Shown piece after piece: positions 47,858 to 57,764 of a DNA stretch of 64,000 nt. The notes below the pieces were generated by a model. The model saw nothing but the letters and a program-made list of their open reading frames with translations, was not told the origin of the DNA and ran no database searches. Both the position numbers and the translations under genes were made by a program. The DNA comes from an uncultured Pseudohongiella sp. (GTDB lineage: Bacteria; Pseudomonadota; Gammaproteobacteria; Pseudomonadales; Pseudohongiellaceae): positions 10,001-74,000 of the forward strand of contig CACBCS010000006.1 of assembly GCA_902537815.1 (NCBI GenBank). The letters run 5' to 3'. How positions within the stretch are numbered: position 1 is the first letter of the stretch; every line of letters begins with the position of its first letter.

Positions 47858-47863
47858 AAGGAG
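47858..47863 (+). promoter_or_regulatory. Shine-Dalgarno AAGGAG that conflicts with the GTG start of the MFS gene
   Basis: AAGGAG overlaps the first base of the GTG at 47863 and so cannot serve it. It is ideally placed for an ATC codon at 47872 (eight bases). A possible -10 TATACT lies at 47839-47844, giving a very short leader. No good -35 was seen. Confidence 0.5.
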
Positions 47864-49149
47864 TGTCAGCCATCACCACCTCAGATACAGTGCCGAAGCC
47901 CAAAAAACCGGCTGCCCTGGACGTCTTTGCTGTTTCCCAGTTTCGCTGGCTGTTCTTTGGCAATGTTGCGTTCTTTTTTGCCATGCAGGGTCAGATGCTG
48001 ACGCGAACTCTGCTGGCCTGGGACCTGACCGGTGAGGCCACCTCGCTGGCTTACATAAATTTGGTGGTCGCGGTTCCGCTGATCTTTGCGTCCGTTCTCG
48101 GCGGTGCGATTACCGACCGGGTTGAGCGTCGCCAGTTGGTTATTGTCGGACAGACCCTGATTACGGCAAACGAAATTTTTATTCTGACTCTGCTGCTGCT
48201 GGGCAAGCTGGAATTCTGGCATATGTTGTGCACCGCTTTTGTCGCCGGCTGCGCCTTTCCGTTCATCATGCCGGCGCGCATGGCGATTACCATGAAGGTT
48301 ATCGGGCCACAGCGGCTTCAGAGCGCCATGGGCTTTCAGAGCGGGGCCATGAACCTGAACCGTATTCTCGGTCCCGCCGTCATGGGACTGATCGTTGCCC
48401 AATTTTCTTATGAAGCGGCCTACTATCTGTCTATCGCGCTCTACAGTCTAGCGATAGTTTGTATGTTCGGGGTAGACCGCAGCCGGTCTGATGAGTCGGG
48501 TGCCGAGAAAAAGCCCCTGCTTGCAGACATTGCGCTGGGATTCAGCTATATCCGCGCAAACCGGCCGGTGTTGATCTGCCTGCTGTTCGGCCTGCTGCCG
48601 ATGCTACTGGCTATGCCGTTTCAGAATATTCTGGTCATGCTGGCGGAACAGGCCTGGAACGTCGGCGAAAGCGGCGTGGGGACGCTTATGGCCACCGGTG
48701 GCGCGGGTGGTGTTGTCGGCGCTCTGTGGGTGGTGAAACGCGGTGATGATGCAGGACGAATGAAAATGATGCTGGGCAGTACGATTGGGTTTGGCATCTG
48801 TCTGGCCATATTCGTGCTGACGCCTGTTTTTACGGTCGCTCTGTTGCCTCTGTTGGCAGCCAATGTTTTTGCCAATGCCAGCCAGACGGTGAACAATGCG
48901 ACAATTCAGTTGCTGGTCGAGGACAGGATGCGAGGCAGAATGAGCAGTTTCATGATGCTCTCATTCGGGCTGACTCCGATCGGTGTGTTTCCCATGGCGA
49001 TCGTGGCAGACAGCTTTGGTGCAGTCAGCGCGATTCTGGGTGCTTCTGCGCTACTGATCGCAATTACGATCGCCTTTTTTCTGCTCAGTAAAACTCTGCG
49101 GGCGCTTGACCGCAGCATTGACGAATCAATGCTGGCCAGAACTGCCTGA
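47863..49149 (+). CDS. Major facilitator superfamily transporter
   Basis: This roughly 428-residue MFS protein has about twelve membrane helices. The first is FRWLFFGNVAFFFAMQGQML and the loop 2-3 motif is GGAITDRVERRQLV, followed by RMRGRMSSFMMLSFGLTPIG near the second half. It resembles the enterobactin-exporter/EntS-type drug-efflux group. The substrate is unknown. Start choice is unresolved: GTG at 47863 has its Shine-Dalgarno at zero distance, ATC at 47872 has ideal spacing and GTG at 47890 is far from it. The coding part after residue 10 is certain. A terminator-like repeat follows. Confidence 0.88.
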   Translation: MSAITTSDTVPKPKKPAALDVFAVSQFRWLFFGNVAFFFAMQGQMLTRTLLAWDLTGEATSLAYINLVVAVPLIFASVLGGAITDRVERRQLVIVGQTLITANEIFILTLLLLGKLEFWHMLCTAFVAGCAFPFIMPARMAITMKVIGPQRLQSAMGFQSGAMNLNRILGPAVMGLIVAQFSYEAAYYLSIALYSLAIVCMFGVDRSRSDESGAEKKPLLADIALGFSYIRANRPVLICLLFGLLPMLLAMPFQNILVMLAEQAWNVGESGVGTLMATGGAGGVVGALWVVKRGDDAGRMKMMLGSTIGFGICLAIFVLTPVFTVALLPLLAANVFANASQTVNNATIQLLVEDRMRGRMSSFMMLSFGLTPIGVFPMAIVADSFGAVSAILGASALLIAITIAFFLLSKTLRALDRSIDESMLARTA

Positions 49150-49201
49150 GCGTCCTCTGAATTGCTTACCGTGGTGCTGCAGGCGACACGGCGACAGCAG
49201 G

Positions 49202-49249
49202 AAAGACCGGTTAGCAGTCGGCGTCAATTTATTACTTTACCGGTCTTTT
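49202..49249 (+). terminator. Terminator-like inverted repeat after the MFS gene
   Basis: AAAGACCGGT pairs perfectly with ACCGGTCTTT across a 27-base loop, followed by a short T run. The loop is long for a terminator, so it could also be an operator for the next gene, which starts 38 bases later. Confidence 0.5.
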
Positions 49250-49286
49250 CTGGGATCATGGGCGCTCGACTCCACCTGGTGGGCTG

Positions 49287-50243
49287 ATGCTGCAACCGCA
49301 ATACATCGACCGCTGTGCCCAACCCGATCGACTGAGCTGGCAGGGGGTGATCGATGCCCTTATTGCCGGCCATCAATTGCCGCGAGCAGCGATCACTGAC
49401 ACGGTTCTGGCGCACGGCACCAATCGCCTGCTCAATCGTTCGGCCCGGATTGAAGGCCTGGGCTATGTCGTAAAAAGTGTGACGGTTTTTCCGGACAATC
49501 CTGCCCGAGAGCCATTTTTGCCCAGCGTGCAGGGCATTTGCACCGTGTTCGACGAGTCCACAGGGCAGGCTCGTGCCCTGATTGACAGCGAGCTACTGAC
49601 TTACTGGAAAACTGCTGCCGACAGCGTACTGGGGGCCAGTCTGCTGGGCCCGGCCGAACCTGAACACCTGCTCATCTTCGGGGCAGGCCAGGTGGCCCGT
49701 TCATTGATCGATGCCTACACCACAATATTCCCCTCGATCGCGACCCTTTGCGTACGTCGTCTGCAGTCGGCGGACTGCCTGAGGCAAAAATTAGCCGCTG
49801 ACGAGAATCGTCTTCCTTTAGTCCTCAGGGTTTCCACTGACCCGTCTGCTGTGGTTCCGCTTGCCGATATCGTGGCTACGGTCACTACTTCAGAGACGCC
49901 TGTGCTGCAGGGAAACTGGCTCACGGCTGGCGCTCATGTGGATCTGGTCGGCGCCTACACGGTCAGCATACGGGAAGCTGACGATCACACACTGCAGCAT
50001 GGGGCCCTTTATGTCGACTGTCGCGACACCACTGTCGACCATATCGGCGAGCTGTTGATACCCCTCGCCAGCGGAGCGATTCAGCCTGACAGTGTTCTGG
50101 GTGACCTGTATGACCTGATCGCGCAAGGTTCCGGAGACGGCGAGCGGAAAAGGGATCCGCAGCAAATCACGGTCTTCAAAAATGGCGGGGGCGCTCACCT
50201 TGACCTGATGGTGGCCCTTCATCTGATGTCCGTGGACCCTTGA
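49287..50243 (+). CDS. Ornithine cyclodeaminase/mu-crystallin family protein
   Basis: This 318-residue NAD(P)-binding protein of the OCD/mu-crystallin family has VVKSVTVFPDNP (substrate lysine region), LTYWKTAADSVLGASLL, the dinucleotide motif LLIFGAGQVARSLID and DLVGAYTVSIRE. Members include ornithine cyclodeaminase, alanine dehydrogenase, ketimine reductases and opine-type synthases, which cannot be separated here. The usual arginine of the RTAA block is lysine (KTAA), which argues against a standard ornithine cyclodeaminase. The downstream glutaredoxin gene is convergent, with a small hairpin at 50242-50261 between or over the stops. Confidence 0.85.
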   Translation: MLQPQYIDRCAQPDRLSWQGVIDALIAGHQLPRAAITDTVLAHGTNRLLNRSARIEGLGYVVKSVTVFPDNPAREPFLPSVQGICTVFDESTGQARALIDSELLTYWKTAADSVLGASLLGPAEPEHLLIFGAGQVARSLIDAYTTIFPSIATLCVRRLQSADCLRQKLAADENRLPLVLRVSTDPSAVVPLADIVATVTTSETPVLQGNWLTAGAHVDLVGAYTVSIREADDHTLQHGALYVDCRDTTVDHIGELLIPLASGAIQPDSVLGDLYDLIAQGSGDGERKRDPQQITVFKNGGGAHLDLMVALHLMSVDP

Positions 50244-50249
50244 AGAGAT

Positions 50250-50507
50250 TTAGTCTCTTTCGAGCAGCTGCGCAAAGCGACCGTTTGACAGCATGATGGT
50301 CAGCTCCCGGTAGCCGCCCACCGACTCGTCTCCGACAAAGATTTGCGGCAGGGTAGACTGCCCTGAGCGTTGAAGCAGCTCGGCGCGCAAGGCAGGGTTG
50401 CCGTCTGCTGCGATCTCCTCAAACGCATAGCCTGCTTCTGCTAGCACCCGGGTGGCTCTAGTACAAAAGCCGCAAAATTGTCTGGTGTAAACCGTGATTG
50501 TCCGCAT
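50250..50507 (-). CDS. grxC: Glutaredoxin (GrxC type)
   Basis: This 85-residue glutaredoxin reduces disulfides and glutathione mixed disulfides in the cytoplasm. The redox motif is CGFC in VYTRQFCGFCTRA (GrxC of E. coli has CPYC), with the cis-proline in TLPQIFVG and the glutathione-binding GGYREL stretch. The length is that of class I dithiol glutaredoxins. The CGFC variant is an uncommon but known active-site version. It is a single gene convergent with the OCD-family gene. Confidence 0.93.
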   Translation of the reverse strand: MRTITVYTRQFCGFCTRATRVLAEAGYAFEEIAADGNPALRAELLQRSGQSTLPQIFVGDESVGGYRELTIMLSNGRFAQLLERD

Positions 50508-50818
50508 AAATGGTGATGGCCTGGAATGTACTGGGCGAATTCAGTCGGCCCGTCCGGCGGATACAAGTTGTGTATGATGACCCTCTGATGTTGGCTTTCA
50601 GACGAGCAAGGATAGAGCAGCGCGGAGCATGAATCAAAAATCAATGAGGCCGCGCGTTCAGGGTCGCTATTAGTTCGTCTGCCCGATCTCCTGACATCCG
50701 CCGAACGCTGCAGGGTCGGTAGCAGAACCATGCTATGTCGCAGGAAAGGCCCCGATCCAATGGCCACTTCAGCTCGTAAAGTACCGAATTAGTGGCTTAA
50801 AATATATTCGGACCTCTT
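50508..50818. other. Intergenic region between grxC and the MipA/OmpV gene
   Basis: About 310 bases contain no gene or RNA that could be recognised. A -10-like TAAAAT lies at 50798-50803 in an AT-rich stretch, but it would leave only a short leader before the ATG at 50819 and no -35 was found. Confidence 0.5.
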
Positions 50819-51622
50819 ATGAGACTGCCCTTTGAAAAACTCTGGTTTTGCGTGTTGCTGCTGCAGGTGACCACGACACACGCGCAGGAAGCTCCGTCCG
50901 ATTTTCTGTCCCAAACAGGCTGGCGAAGCGATTTTGGTTTGGGAATCATTGTGAACCCCGAATATCAGGGTGGGGACCGTTATCGCGTGCTGGCGGTTCC
51001 GTACTTTGATGTCAGGTATTCAGACCGTCTGGGCGTCAAAACATTCTTTAATGTGCCACAGGGGCTCGGCACCTACGTCGTGCGTCAGCGGCCGTCTGAG
51101 GGTGATCGCTTTGCCGTATCTGCTGCCCTGGCTCCGGGTTTTCAAAATCGGGACACGACCGAGTTTGCCGGGTTAGACACCTTTGGCGTCGGTCTTGAAG
51201 CCAGATTGGGCGCAGAGCTGGATGTGGGCAGTTGGTCCTTTCGAGCAGGTTTGGCTCAGGGTATCGTTTCCGGGCATGGTGGCCTCTATGGCAACCTCGA
51301 CGCCAGCTATCGGATCCGTTTCGGCAGAGGTGCCTTCGCCGGTCTGGGGCCGAGCATCCGCGCGGGTAACGGAGCCTACATGTCGGCCCTTTATGGCGTT
51401 AGCCCGAGAGAAAGCCAGGCGTCAGGACTGGCGGAATATAGCGCCTCGTCCGGGATCGAAAGTCTGGCCTTTCAGGGGATTGTCAGCCTGCCAGTCGGAG
51501 AGAACTGGCGCTTGACCAGTGTGGTGAGGCTGGGTGAGCTGATGGACAAGGCGGCCGGCAGTTCGCTGATCAGGCAGCCCACGCAGTTCTTTGCCGTCAC
51601 CGCATTGACCCGGTCGTTCTAG
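50819..51622 (+). CDS. MipA/OmpV family outer-membrane protein
   Basis: This 267-residue protein has a signal peptide (FEKLWFCVLLLQVTTTHA) and a beta-barrel-like mature part with alternating polar and hydrophobic strands. Family blocks seen are GLGIIVNPEYQGGDRYRVLAVPYFDVRY and GAYMSALYGVSPRES, ending in FAVTALTRSF with a terminal phenylalanine as expected for Bam-dependent barrels. MipA of E. coli scaffolds murein enzymes; other members are stress or osmotic porin-like proteins. The exact role is open. Confidence 0.9.
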   Translation: MRLPFEKLWFCVLLLQVTTTHAQEAPSDFLSQTGWRSDFGLGIIVNPEYQGGDRYRVLAVPYFDVRYSDRLGVKTFFNVPQGLGTYVVRQRPSEGDRFAVSAALAPGFQNRDTTEFAGLDTFGVGLEARLGAELDVGSWSFRAGLAQGIVSGHGGLYGNLDASYRIRFGRGAFAGLGPSIRAGNGAYMSALYGVSPRESQASGLAEYSASSGIESLAFQGIVSLPVGENWRLTSVVRLGELMDKAAGSSLIRQPTQFFAVTALTRSF

Positions 51623-51686
51623 CGCGCCCTAAAATGGCCCGTCAATTGTTAGTTGTACCGGTGGCCGGTAGATCTGTCTGCCCGAT

Positions 51687-53165
51687 TCAGTCCTCTACCA
51701 GCGCCTTGTCAATGGCACAGGTCAGTTTGTCGCTGGATTGCTTGAGTGCGCTGCGAGTATTCCTGAGCCAGAGTTGATGCCCCTGCTCGATTTGCCGCTG
51801 TTCTTCGAGCGCCGCGCGGGTTTCTGCCGGAGCCGGGCCGCCGTAGATTGCACGTACGTTCACGAAATTCATCGCGCTGAGCGCATCGTCAAACTCTGCT
51901 TCACTCAGATTTAGGTCCCGGTTGGTCCGTTCTGAAGTCGCTTTCTTCAGCATCTCATAACTGATGTCCCGATCTTCCTCCGTCGATTGCTTGACCAGGT
52001 GAGCGACGATGCTGTGCGCGAGGCTGAAGGGGAGGCCTTCGCGGCGCACGATGACATCAGCCAGTTCGGTGACGGTAATGAAATTTCCCTCCGCTCGCGA
52101 TCTGAGTAATTCCAGATTGAATTCGGCTGCCGACAGCGCATCAGACATCAGCGAGACTGCCCTGACGGCATCTCTAACTGCTAAGAAATTGAGCGGCTGC
52201 AGGTCATCTTCGACGTCGTTGATGTCTCCGAAAGGTGTGTTGTGAACGCTGGTCATGACCCCCATGACCTGACCGAGCGCCTTGCTGGCAATTGCACGAA
52301 CGTGTTCAATCGCAACCGGATTCCGCTTCTGCGGCATGATAGAGGAAGCCTGCACATAGCCGTCCGGCAGCCGGATCACATTGAATTCAGCCATAGCCAT
52401 CAACAGGAATTCCTGCGCGAATTTACCCACATTGATCAGCATGGCAGAGGTCGCACCGAGCAGTTCCGTGAAATAGTCCACCGATGCAATAGAGCCATAA
52501 CTATTGCGGGTCGGTCGGTTAAAGCCGAGCAGTTCCGCGACTCGGTGTCTGTTGATCGGAAATCCGGTAGTCGTGATTGCGCAGGCGCCGAGCGGGCAGT
52601 GATTTAAATTTTCGAACGCGTTTTTCAGCCGGGAAACATCTCTTCCAGTATTTTCGGCCATAGCCAGCAGATAGTGGGCGATGGTCGTAGGCTGGGCGGG
52701 CTGCGTGTGCGTGTAGGCAGGCATCAGCGAGTCATGATGCTGTGCGGCTAGATTCAGAAAGACCGACTGCAGCCGAATACAGGCGTCTATCAAGTCCAGT
52801 GTCTGCTCTCTGAGGCGCAGGCGATAAATAGTAACGTCAATATCGTTCCGGCTGCGGGCGGTATGAAGTTTTCCCGCAATATCCTTGTCCCCGACTTCTG
52901 CAGCAATCTCTCGCTGGATGAAATAGAACAGATCTTCAACGCTGCCGTCGTACTCTGCGCGGCGAATCGCTTCAACATTCAGCTTCTCAATGGCTCTCAG
53001 GATTTCTGACAGTTCACCGCGAGTGACAATGCCTTGCTCACCGAGCATCAGGATGTGAGCGCGATCAACGTCCAGGTAATGTTCCAGCAGATATTCTTTC
53101 GCATCAGCAAAACACTCGCTGAGCACATTGTCCTTGTAACCCTGGGCTGGAAATTTCTCGCTCAT
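51687..53165 (-). CDS. Aspartase/fumarase-superfamily lyase, argininosuccinate-lyase-like
   Basis: This 492-residue lyase of the fumarase/aspartase superfamily catalyses C-N elimination giving fumarate in known members. It has KLHTARSRNDIDVTIYRLR, AYTHTQPAQPTTIAHYLL and the signature loop ASSIMPQKRNP with catalytic Ser, Lys and Asn. It differs from true ArgH: the N-terminus lacks the WGGRF start, and where ASL has the YNxDxQEDKE block this one reads HNTPFGDINDVEDDL. It is the last gene of the SSS-PIG-L operon; its ATG overlaps the PIG-L TGA (TGATG). The substrate is therefore probably an N-substituted aspartate-like compound other than argininosuccinate, such as those handled by EDDS-lyase-like enzymes. 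This is an inference. Confidence 0.85.
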   Translation of the reverse strand: MSEKFPAQGYKDNVLSECFADAKEYLLEHYLDVDRAHILMLGEQGIVTRGELSEILRAIEKLNVEAIRRAEYDGSVEDLFYFIQREIAAEVGDKDIAGKLHTARSRNDIDVTIYRLRLREQTLDLIDACIRLQSVFLNLAAQHHDSLMPAYTHTQPAQPTTIAHYLLAMAENTGRDVSRLKNAFENLNHCPLGACAITTTGFPINRHRVAELLGFNRPTRNSYGSIASVDYFTELLGATSAMLINVGKFAQEFLLMAMAEFNVIRLPDGYVQASSIMPQKRNPVAIEHVRAIASKALGQVMGVMTSVHNTPFGDINDVEDDLQPLNFLAVRDAVRAVSLMSDALSAAEFNLELLRSRAEGNFITVTELADVIVRREGLPFSLAHSIVAHLVKQSTEEDRDISYEMLKKATSERTNRDLNLSEAEFDDALSAMNFVNVRAIYGGPAPAETRAALEEQRQIEQGHQLWLRNTRSALKQSSDKLTCAIDKALVED

Positions 53166-55804
53166 CAGTTGTCTATTGGCTCCGGCGCTGCAGGCAGGCT
53201 CAACAGATTTGCGAAGATTCTGTAGGCGCCCGGCACCCCGTTAGGTAACTGTCGAAACCAGGAATAGGAAGTGTAGACATAGTGTCCGTTGCCGATGCGC
53301 GAGTGCAACATCGCTCCGTCGCTGGCGGGCTCCCCCTCGTCGTGCGCTTCTGTCAGAGGGGTGAAATTCTCCCGATCGAAGTCAGTGAAGTTATAGTTAT
53401 TGCGTTCTTGCACCCAGCCGTCGAAATCTTGAACACCGATGCGATTCGGAAAGTTGAATACCGGATGGTCTGGTGCCAGCACGGTAATCGCCGCGGTTTC
53501 ATCGACCACGCGGACGTTGCCGTCCATGCTCACCGGATAGGGAGCAAGGCCTTTACTAGCGAAGTCCGGCTGCTGATACTGAACGATCAGTGTGCCTCCC
53601 TGTTCGACGAATGTCAGTAGTCTCGCATTATTGGCAACAAAAGCTTCTCGTGTCTGGGACGCGCGAATGCCAATGATCAGCGTGTCGAACTCTGATAAGT
53701 CTCCGGAGGTCAGATCGGCATCAGACAGCAGAGACACGTTCACGCCCATGCGACGCAGCGCTGCGGGTACAGTGTCACCGCTACCCATGATATAGCCTAC
53801 CTGCACGTTAGCAACAGCAACGTCGACAATCTGAATTTCGGTGATGGCAGTCTGATAAGTGCGGTGGGTGCGGATATGCGGATAGGCAATCTCCCGGACA
53901 GTCTGATCAAAGCCTGTGCCAGCAACATTTGCGCTGCTCAGGAGTTGATAACGACCGGCTTCGACATCCTCTGGCGGCCTTACCGTAAAGGCCTGTGAAG
54001 CACTTGCAGGGGCTGGCGCCATAGCAAAATCGGCAAAAGACGGTTCGAGTTGCCACCCCGGAGGCAGGCTAAGTTTTGCCGTACCGCTGATTGCTTCGTC
54101 GCTGTTGTTGTGGATCGTGAGCACGACAGGTATTGGCGCCGCTGCGATCGATTGCGGTATCACCAGAAGGTCTGTCTCGGGTTCGACTGAAACACTGGGA
54201 ACCACATCAACCCGTCGCCGAAGCTCTCCGCGCACCCGATCAAGCTGTCGGTATTTGACTTCCCGTTCTGCGTTGATTTCGATACCGCCGATTTCGACAG
54301 TTACTGAGGCGACAAGAAGCGGCTCCGCGAATGGCAGCGTTTGCGACTGGGAATCATTGTCCCATGTGTAGGCCGAGCCCTGTCTATTCTCCATCAGCCA
54401 GTAAGGTTGGGTGAATTGGGCATCGCGGGGCACTGAGACCCGGAAGATACGCTGAGCATCAGAGCGGTCTGCGCTGCGCATGTTGATTTCATTGGTCAGC
54501 GCTGCTTCTGGCGAAGGCGCGAACGACCAGCCGTCTGGTCCCTCAATCGTTGATTCGATTATCCGGGCTCGCGTCATGTCAGGCATATAGGCTCGCACAG
54601 CCACAGTGGCGACACTTCCCGGCTCAAGGGTCTCCCGTTCAATCAGGGCATCAATACGAATGCCTGCCGCGAGTAGCAGCGCCTGTTCTAGTTCCCTGCG
54701 TTTTTCCTCGAGCAGGCGCCGTGCTTCCTGATGTTGCGATGCCGCTATTGCTTCCCGGATCAGGGTGTGGGCGGCTGCCAGAGGGGGGACAGAAGCATCT
54801 GGCCCTAGGGGGTCAAAGTCCCTCAGAACCAAGGCAAGCAGATCCTGCAGCTTGCCGAGTGTCTCGATGAATCCTGCAGATGCTTGTGGCTCAAACCTCG
54901 CGATTCCGCTGACAGAGGTATTGATGCCGTCGAACACGGAGCTTTCCGCTGTCACTGTGTCCCGACTGCCGCTGACCCGCCGTAACACAGAATACTGTGA
55001 CCCCTGCAATTCCAGAGAGCCCATCTGCTGAGTTTTTTGCTGGCTTCTTCCCTGCATGCCGATCTGGAAATAGCTCTGTCCGGACAGCGGGTCGTATTCT
55101 CCGGTATTGATTCTAAGCAGGGGTGAATCCGTCGATGATGAGGCATTTCTTTCGCTTACGTAGAGCTTCTGAACCTGCCAGGGGGTCAGCCCTTCGACAA
55201 TCTGTTCCGGGAAGCGACTGGCATCAGCGGCAGCTTCGATTGCGCGAGGAGTCAGGTAACCCGCAAACTGATGATGGCCGTGGCCGTCTGTTACAGTACC
55301 GTTCCATCTGGACACGATCACATCGGGACGAAATTTTCGGATGGTGTACACCATATCCGCCAGAAGTGCTTTCTCCGGCCAGACCCGCTGCGCTTCGCTG
55401 AGGGTTTTGGAAAAGCCGAAGTCATTGGCTCTGGTAAAGAACTGCGACGCGCCATCGAGGCGACGCGCCTGAAGCAGCTCTTCAGTACGTATGACCCCCA
55501 AGGCGTCTGACTGTTCGGCGCCGATGATATTCTGTCCTCCCGAGCCTCTGGTCAGGGAGAGGTAACCGGTGCGGGCATGCACGCGGCGGGCATGATAAGC
55601 CACTAGAGCTGAGTCCTCATCGTCCGGATGCGCGCCGGTATGAAGAACCGCGGCTGTTGTTTGCAGGCGTTGCAGCTGTCTGAAAAGACCGTTCATCCCC
55701 TGATCATAGACTGCATCAACCTGCCCAGCTGCGGGAAGGCTCAGACAGACGAAAAATACTGAGGCCAGAAGACCTGAAATTTTGCAAATAGGCTCGTGAT
55801 TCAA
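53165..55804 (-). CDS. Exported large PIG-L family deacetylase
   Basis: This 879-residue secreted protein has a signal peptide ([17 protein letters not shown]). A PIG-L/LmbE zinc deacetylase domain spans about residues 45-300 ([14 protein letters not shown] with Asp/His ligands, [10 protein letters not shown] supplying the third). A beta-sandwich middle follows, then a glutamine-amidotransferase-like C-terminal domain ([24 protein letters not shown]). PIG-L enzymes remove N-acetyl or other acyl groups from amino sugars or thiol conjugates. The start is TTG at 55804, supported by GAGGG seven bases upstream and by the TTGA overlap with the SSS stop. The stop overlaps the lyase start. It is probably periplasmic. 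Confidence 0.87.
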   Translation of the reverse strand: MNHEPICKISGLLASVFFVCLSLPAAGQVDAVYDQGMNGLFRQLQRLQTTAAVLHTGAHPDDEDSALVAYHARRVHARTGYLSLTRGSGGQNIIGAEQSDALGVIRTEELLQARRLDGASQFFTRANDFGFSKTLSEAQRVWPEKALLADMVYTIRKFRPDVIVSRWNGTVTDGHGHHQFAGYLTPRAIEAAADASRFPEQIVEGLTPWQVQKLYVSERNASSSTDSPLLRINTGEYDPLSGQSYFQIGMQGRSQQKTQQMGSLELQGSQYSVLRRVSGSRDTVTAESSVFDGINTSVSGIARFEPQASAGFIETLGKLQDLLALVLRDFDPLGPDASVPPLAAAHTLIREAIAASQHQEARRLLEEKRRELEQALLLAAGIRIDALIERETLEPGSVATVAVRAYMPDMTRARIIESTIEGPDGWSFAPSPEAALTNEINMRSADRSDAQRIFRVSVPRDAQFTQPYWLMENRQGSAYTWDNDSQSQTLPFAEPLLVASVTVEIGGIEINAEREVKYRQLDRVRGELRRRVDVVPSVSVEPETDLLVIPQSIAAAPIPVVLTIHNNSDEAISGTAKLSLPPGWQLEPSFADFAMAPAPASASQAFTVRPPEDVEAGRYQLLSSANVAGTGFDQTVREIAYPHIRTHRTYQTAITEIQIVDVAVANVQVGYIMGSGDTVPAALRRMGVNVSLLSDADLTSGDLSEFDTLIIGIRASQTREAFVANNARLLTFVEQGGTLIVQYQQPDFASKGLAPYPVSMDGNVRVVDETAAITVLAPDHPVFNFPNRIGVQDFDGWVQERNNYNFTDFDRENFTPLTEAHDEGEPASDGAMLHSRIGNGHYVYTSYSWFRQLPNGVPGAYRIFANLLSLPAAPEPIDN

Positions 55805-57477
55805 GCTTTATCCCTCGTCAGATAGCTGATTGACCCGCCGGCAAGGACGGTCGCACAGGTGCCGACCACATTGAACCAGAGAAATGCTAGATTGGAAAAT
55901 GCACTGACTGCCCAAACTGACATCATTCCACAAAGAAGCCCGAAAAAAGCGCCGGATGCATTTGCGCTGGGAACGGCGAACGCTAGCACGAAGACTCCAA
56001 GCAGAGAACCGTAGAAAAAAGAGCCAAAGGTATTCACCACTTCGATGAGAGATCCCAGATTAGTGACAAATGTTGCCACGATGCAGGAAAACAGGCCCCA
56101 GATAAAAGTGCTCAGACGGGCAAAGCGCAGTAGTTCCTGGTCGGTGCCCTGCGGATTCACGTGGCGGGCGTAGAAATCGATTGTCGTTGCCGTGGAAAGA
56201 GAATTTAATTCTGCGGCAACGCTGGACATGGCAGCCGCGAGAATCGCGGCAACGATCAGCCCAACCAGTCCAGCTGGCATATTCTGCAGCACGAATACCG
56301 GGAAGACATAGTTGACATCAGTAAACGAAGGCTCTTCATTAGTCTGCTGTACAAACGCTATGGCCTCCTGTCTGATGTTGTTGAAATGGTCATTGGCCTG
56401 CTGGAAGGCACGCTTCCCGTCGGCCCCTGTTGCCAGTGTCCGTGAACTGAAGTACTGCGTCGCAGCCTGTCGTCGCAACTCATGGCTGTCATGGAACGCC
56501 TGTTTCAGTTCCTGATAGTGCACTGGCGCCTTCGCGGCAGCATGTTGCTCTGCATCCGAATTAAAAACCATCGGCGGCATGACAAACTGATAGAAGACAA
56601 AGACCAGAATTCCGATAAGCAAGATCAAAAATTGCAGCGGGATTTTTAGAAAGGCGGACATGAGCAGAGACGTGCGACTCTCATCGACAGAGCGTGCGGT
56701 AAGATACCGCTGAACCTGGCTCTGATCACAACCAAAGTAGGAAAGAAACAGAAACAGGGCAGCAAGTGTTCCGGACCAGAACGTGTATTGCTCGCTCAGA
56801 TCAAACCTGAAATCAACGGTTTGCAGTTTGCCCGCTGCTCCAGCCAGGAACATGGCATCCTGAAAGTGAAAACCGGGCGGCAGGCTTTGCAGAATTACAA
56901 CAATGCAGGCGGCAAGACCCAGAACGATAACAAACATCTGCTTCACGTCATTCCATGCCACTGCCTTGACGCCCCCCATCATCGTGTAGAGCGTTGTTGA
57001 TAGACCGATTGCAAAGATAGTTGGCAATTCACTCCAGCCGAGCACGATCGAAAGGACCACTGACGGAGCTGCGATAACAACACCCACGCCCAGCGCTCGA
57101 GAGATCAGAAAAAAGAAACTGGTCAGAGACCTCGTCCGCGCATCGAAACGTTTTTCAAGATATTCATAGGCGGTAAAAACCTTGGCGCGGTAAAAGAAGG
57201 GCACTGCCGTCATGCTCAAAATAATCATCGCGATTGGCAGGCCAAAATAGAACTGAATGAATCTTAAACCATCATTATAGGCCTGTCCGGTCGTGCCAAT
57301 CAGCGTGATGGCGGACATCTGTGTCGCCATCACTGACAGACCAACTGCCCACCAAGGCAAGCTCCGACCGGCAAGGAAAAAGCTTTGGGTATCCGCTGAG
57401 CCGCGGCTGAGCGCTATGCCATGCCAGATTACATAGGTCAGATAGGACGTAAGAATGAACCAGTCGAGGCTATTCAC
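55801..57477 (-). CDS. Sodium:solute symporter (SSS family) with extra loop domain
   Basis: This 558-residue inner-membrane Na+-coupled importer has YFFLAGRS-like [24 protein letters not shown] in helix 1, the long SSS core and [16 protein letters not shown] in the middle. About 95 residues between helices near 300 and 395 ([17 protein letters not shown] to [10 protein letters not shown]) are hydrophilic and form an insertion absent from PutP-type members. The start is GTG at 57477. The stop overlaps the start of the PIG-L gene. The small membrane protein gene lies three bases upstream. The symporter likely imports the product of the adjacent deacetylase. Confidence 0.92.
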   Translation of the reverse strand: MNSLDWFILTSYLTYVIWHGIALSRGSADTQSFFLAGRSLPWWAVGLSVMATQMSAITLIGTTGQAYNDGLRFIQFYFGLPIAMIILSMTAVPFFYRAKVFTAYEYLEKRFDARTRSLTSFFFLISRALGVGVVIAAPSVVLSIVLGWSELPTIFAIGLSTTLYTMMGGVKAVAWNDVKQMFVIVLGLAACIVVILQSLPPGFHFQDAMFLAGAAGKLQTVDFRFDLSEQYTFWSGTLAALFLFLSYFGCDQSQVQRYLTARSVDESRTSLLMSAFLKIPLQFLILLIGILVFVFYQFVMPPMVFNSDAEQHAAAKAPVHYQELKQAFHDSHELRRQAATQYFSSRTLATGADGKRAFQQANDHFNNIRQEAIAFVQQTNEEPSFTDVNYVFPVFVLQNMPAGLVGLIVAAILAAAMSSVAAELNSLSTATTIDFYARHVNPQGTDQELLRFARLSTFIWGLFSCIVATFVTNLGSLIEVVNTFGSFFYGSLLGVFVLAFAVPSANASGAFFGLLCGMMSVWAVSAFSNLAFLWFNVVGTCATVLAGGSISYLTRDKA

Positions 57478-57480
57478 TAA

Positions 57481-57612
57481 TCAAGCCGCAAAAATACTGG
57501 CGAATACGAGCAGTGCCAGCACGGTAAGAGCAGTGTTCACAGCCACCAGAACATAAAGCGTGCGCCACTTCTCTGAGGGCGCGTTATGTTTGGTTGGGTG
57601 TGATGGTTTCAT
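57481..57612 (-). CDS. Small single-pass membrane protein (43 residues) upstream of the symporter
   Basis: This short ATG frame was found by reading the minus strand before the SSS start. The protein has a polar basic N-terminus (KPSHPTKHNAPSEKWR) and one membrane helix (TLYVLVAVNTALTVLALLVF) to the end. The stop lies three bases before the GTG of the SSS gene, so translation is probably coupled. No strong Shine-Dalgarno is seen. It may be a small auxiliary subunit of the transporter, as known for several bacterial transport systems, but no family was recognised. Confidence 0.6.
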   Translation of the reverse strand: MKPSHPTKHNAPSEKWRTLYVLVAVNTALTVLALLVFASIFAA

Positions 57613-57714
57613 GCCGGTGATTGTCTTTATGCGCTAGTTGCGTGAAGAGCGTCAGCGCTCACCGCCAGAGTATAGGGAATCTGCACCCAGCTTTCACATC
57701 TCTCCAGGCAGAAA

Positions 57715-57744
57715 AAAACGGCGGTGATTACTCACCGCCGTTTT
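57715..57744 (-). terminator. Intrinsic terminator of the TonB receptor gene
   Basis: A perfect 13-base stem (AAAACGGCGGTGA with TCACCGCCGTTTT) and a four-base loop, with an A run on the plus strand that becomes the T run on the minus transcript. It lies about 20 bases after the receptor stop and separates it from the downstream operon, which must have its own promoter or rely on readthrough. Confidence 0.93.
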
Positions 57745-57764
57745 GGTTCAACCAATGTTCTGGT

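Noticed and set aside
51687-53165. Annotation as argH
   Set aside because: Key ASL blocks differ, no other arginine genes are nearby, and the gene is translationally coupled to a PIG-L deacetylase; a general lyase call is safer.
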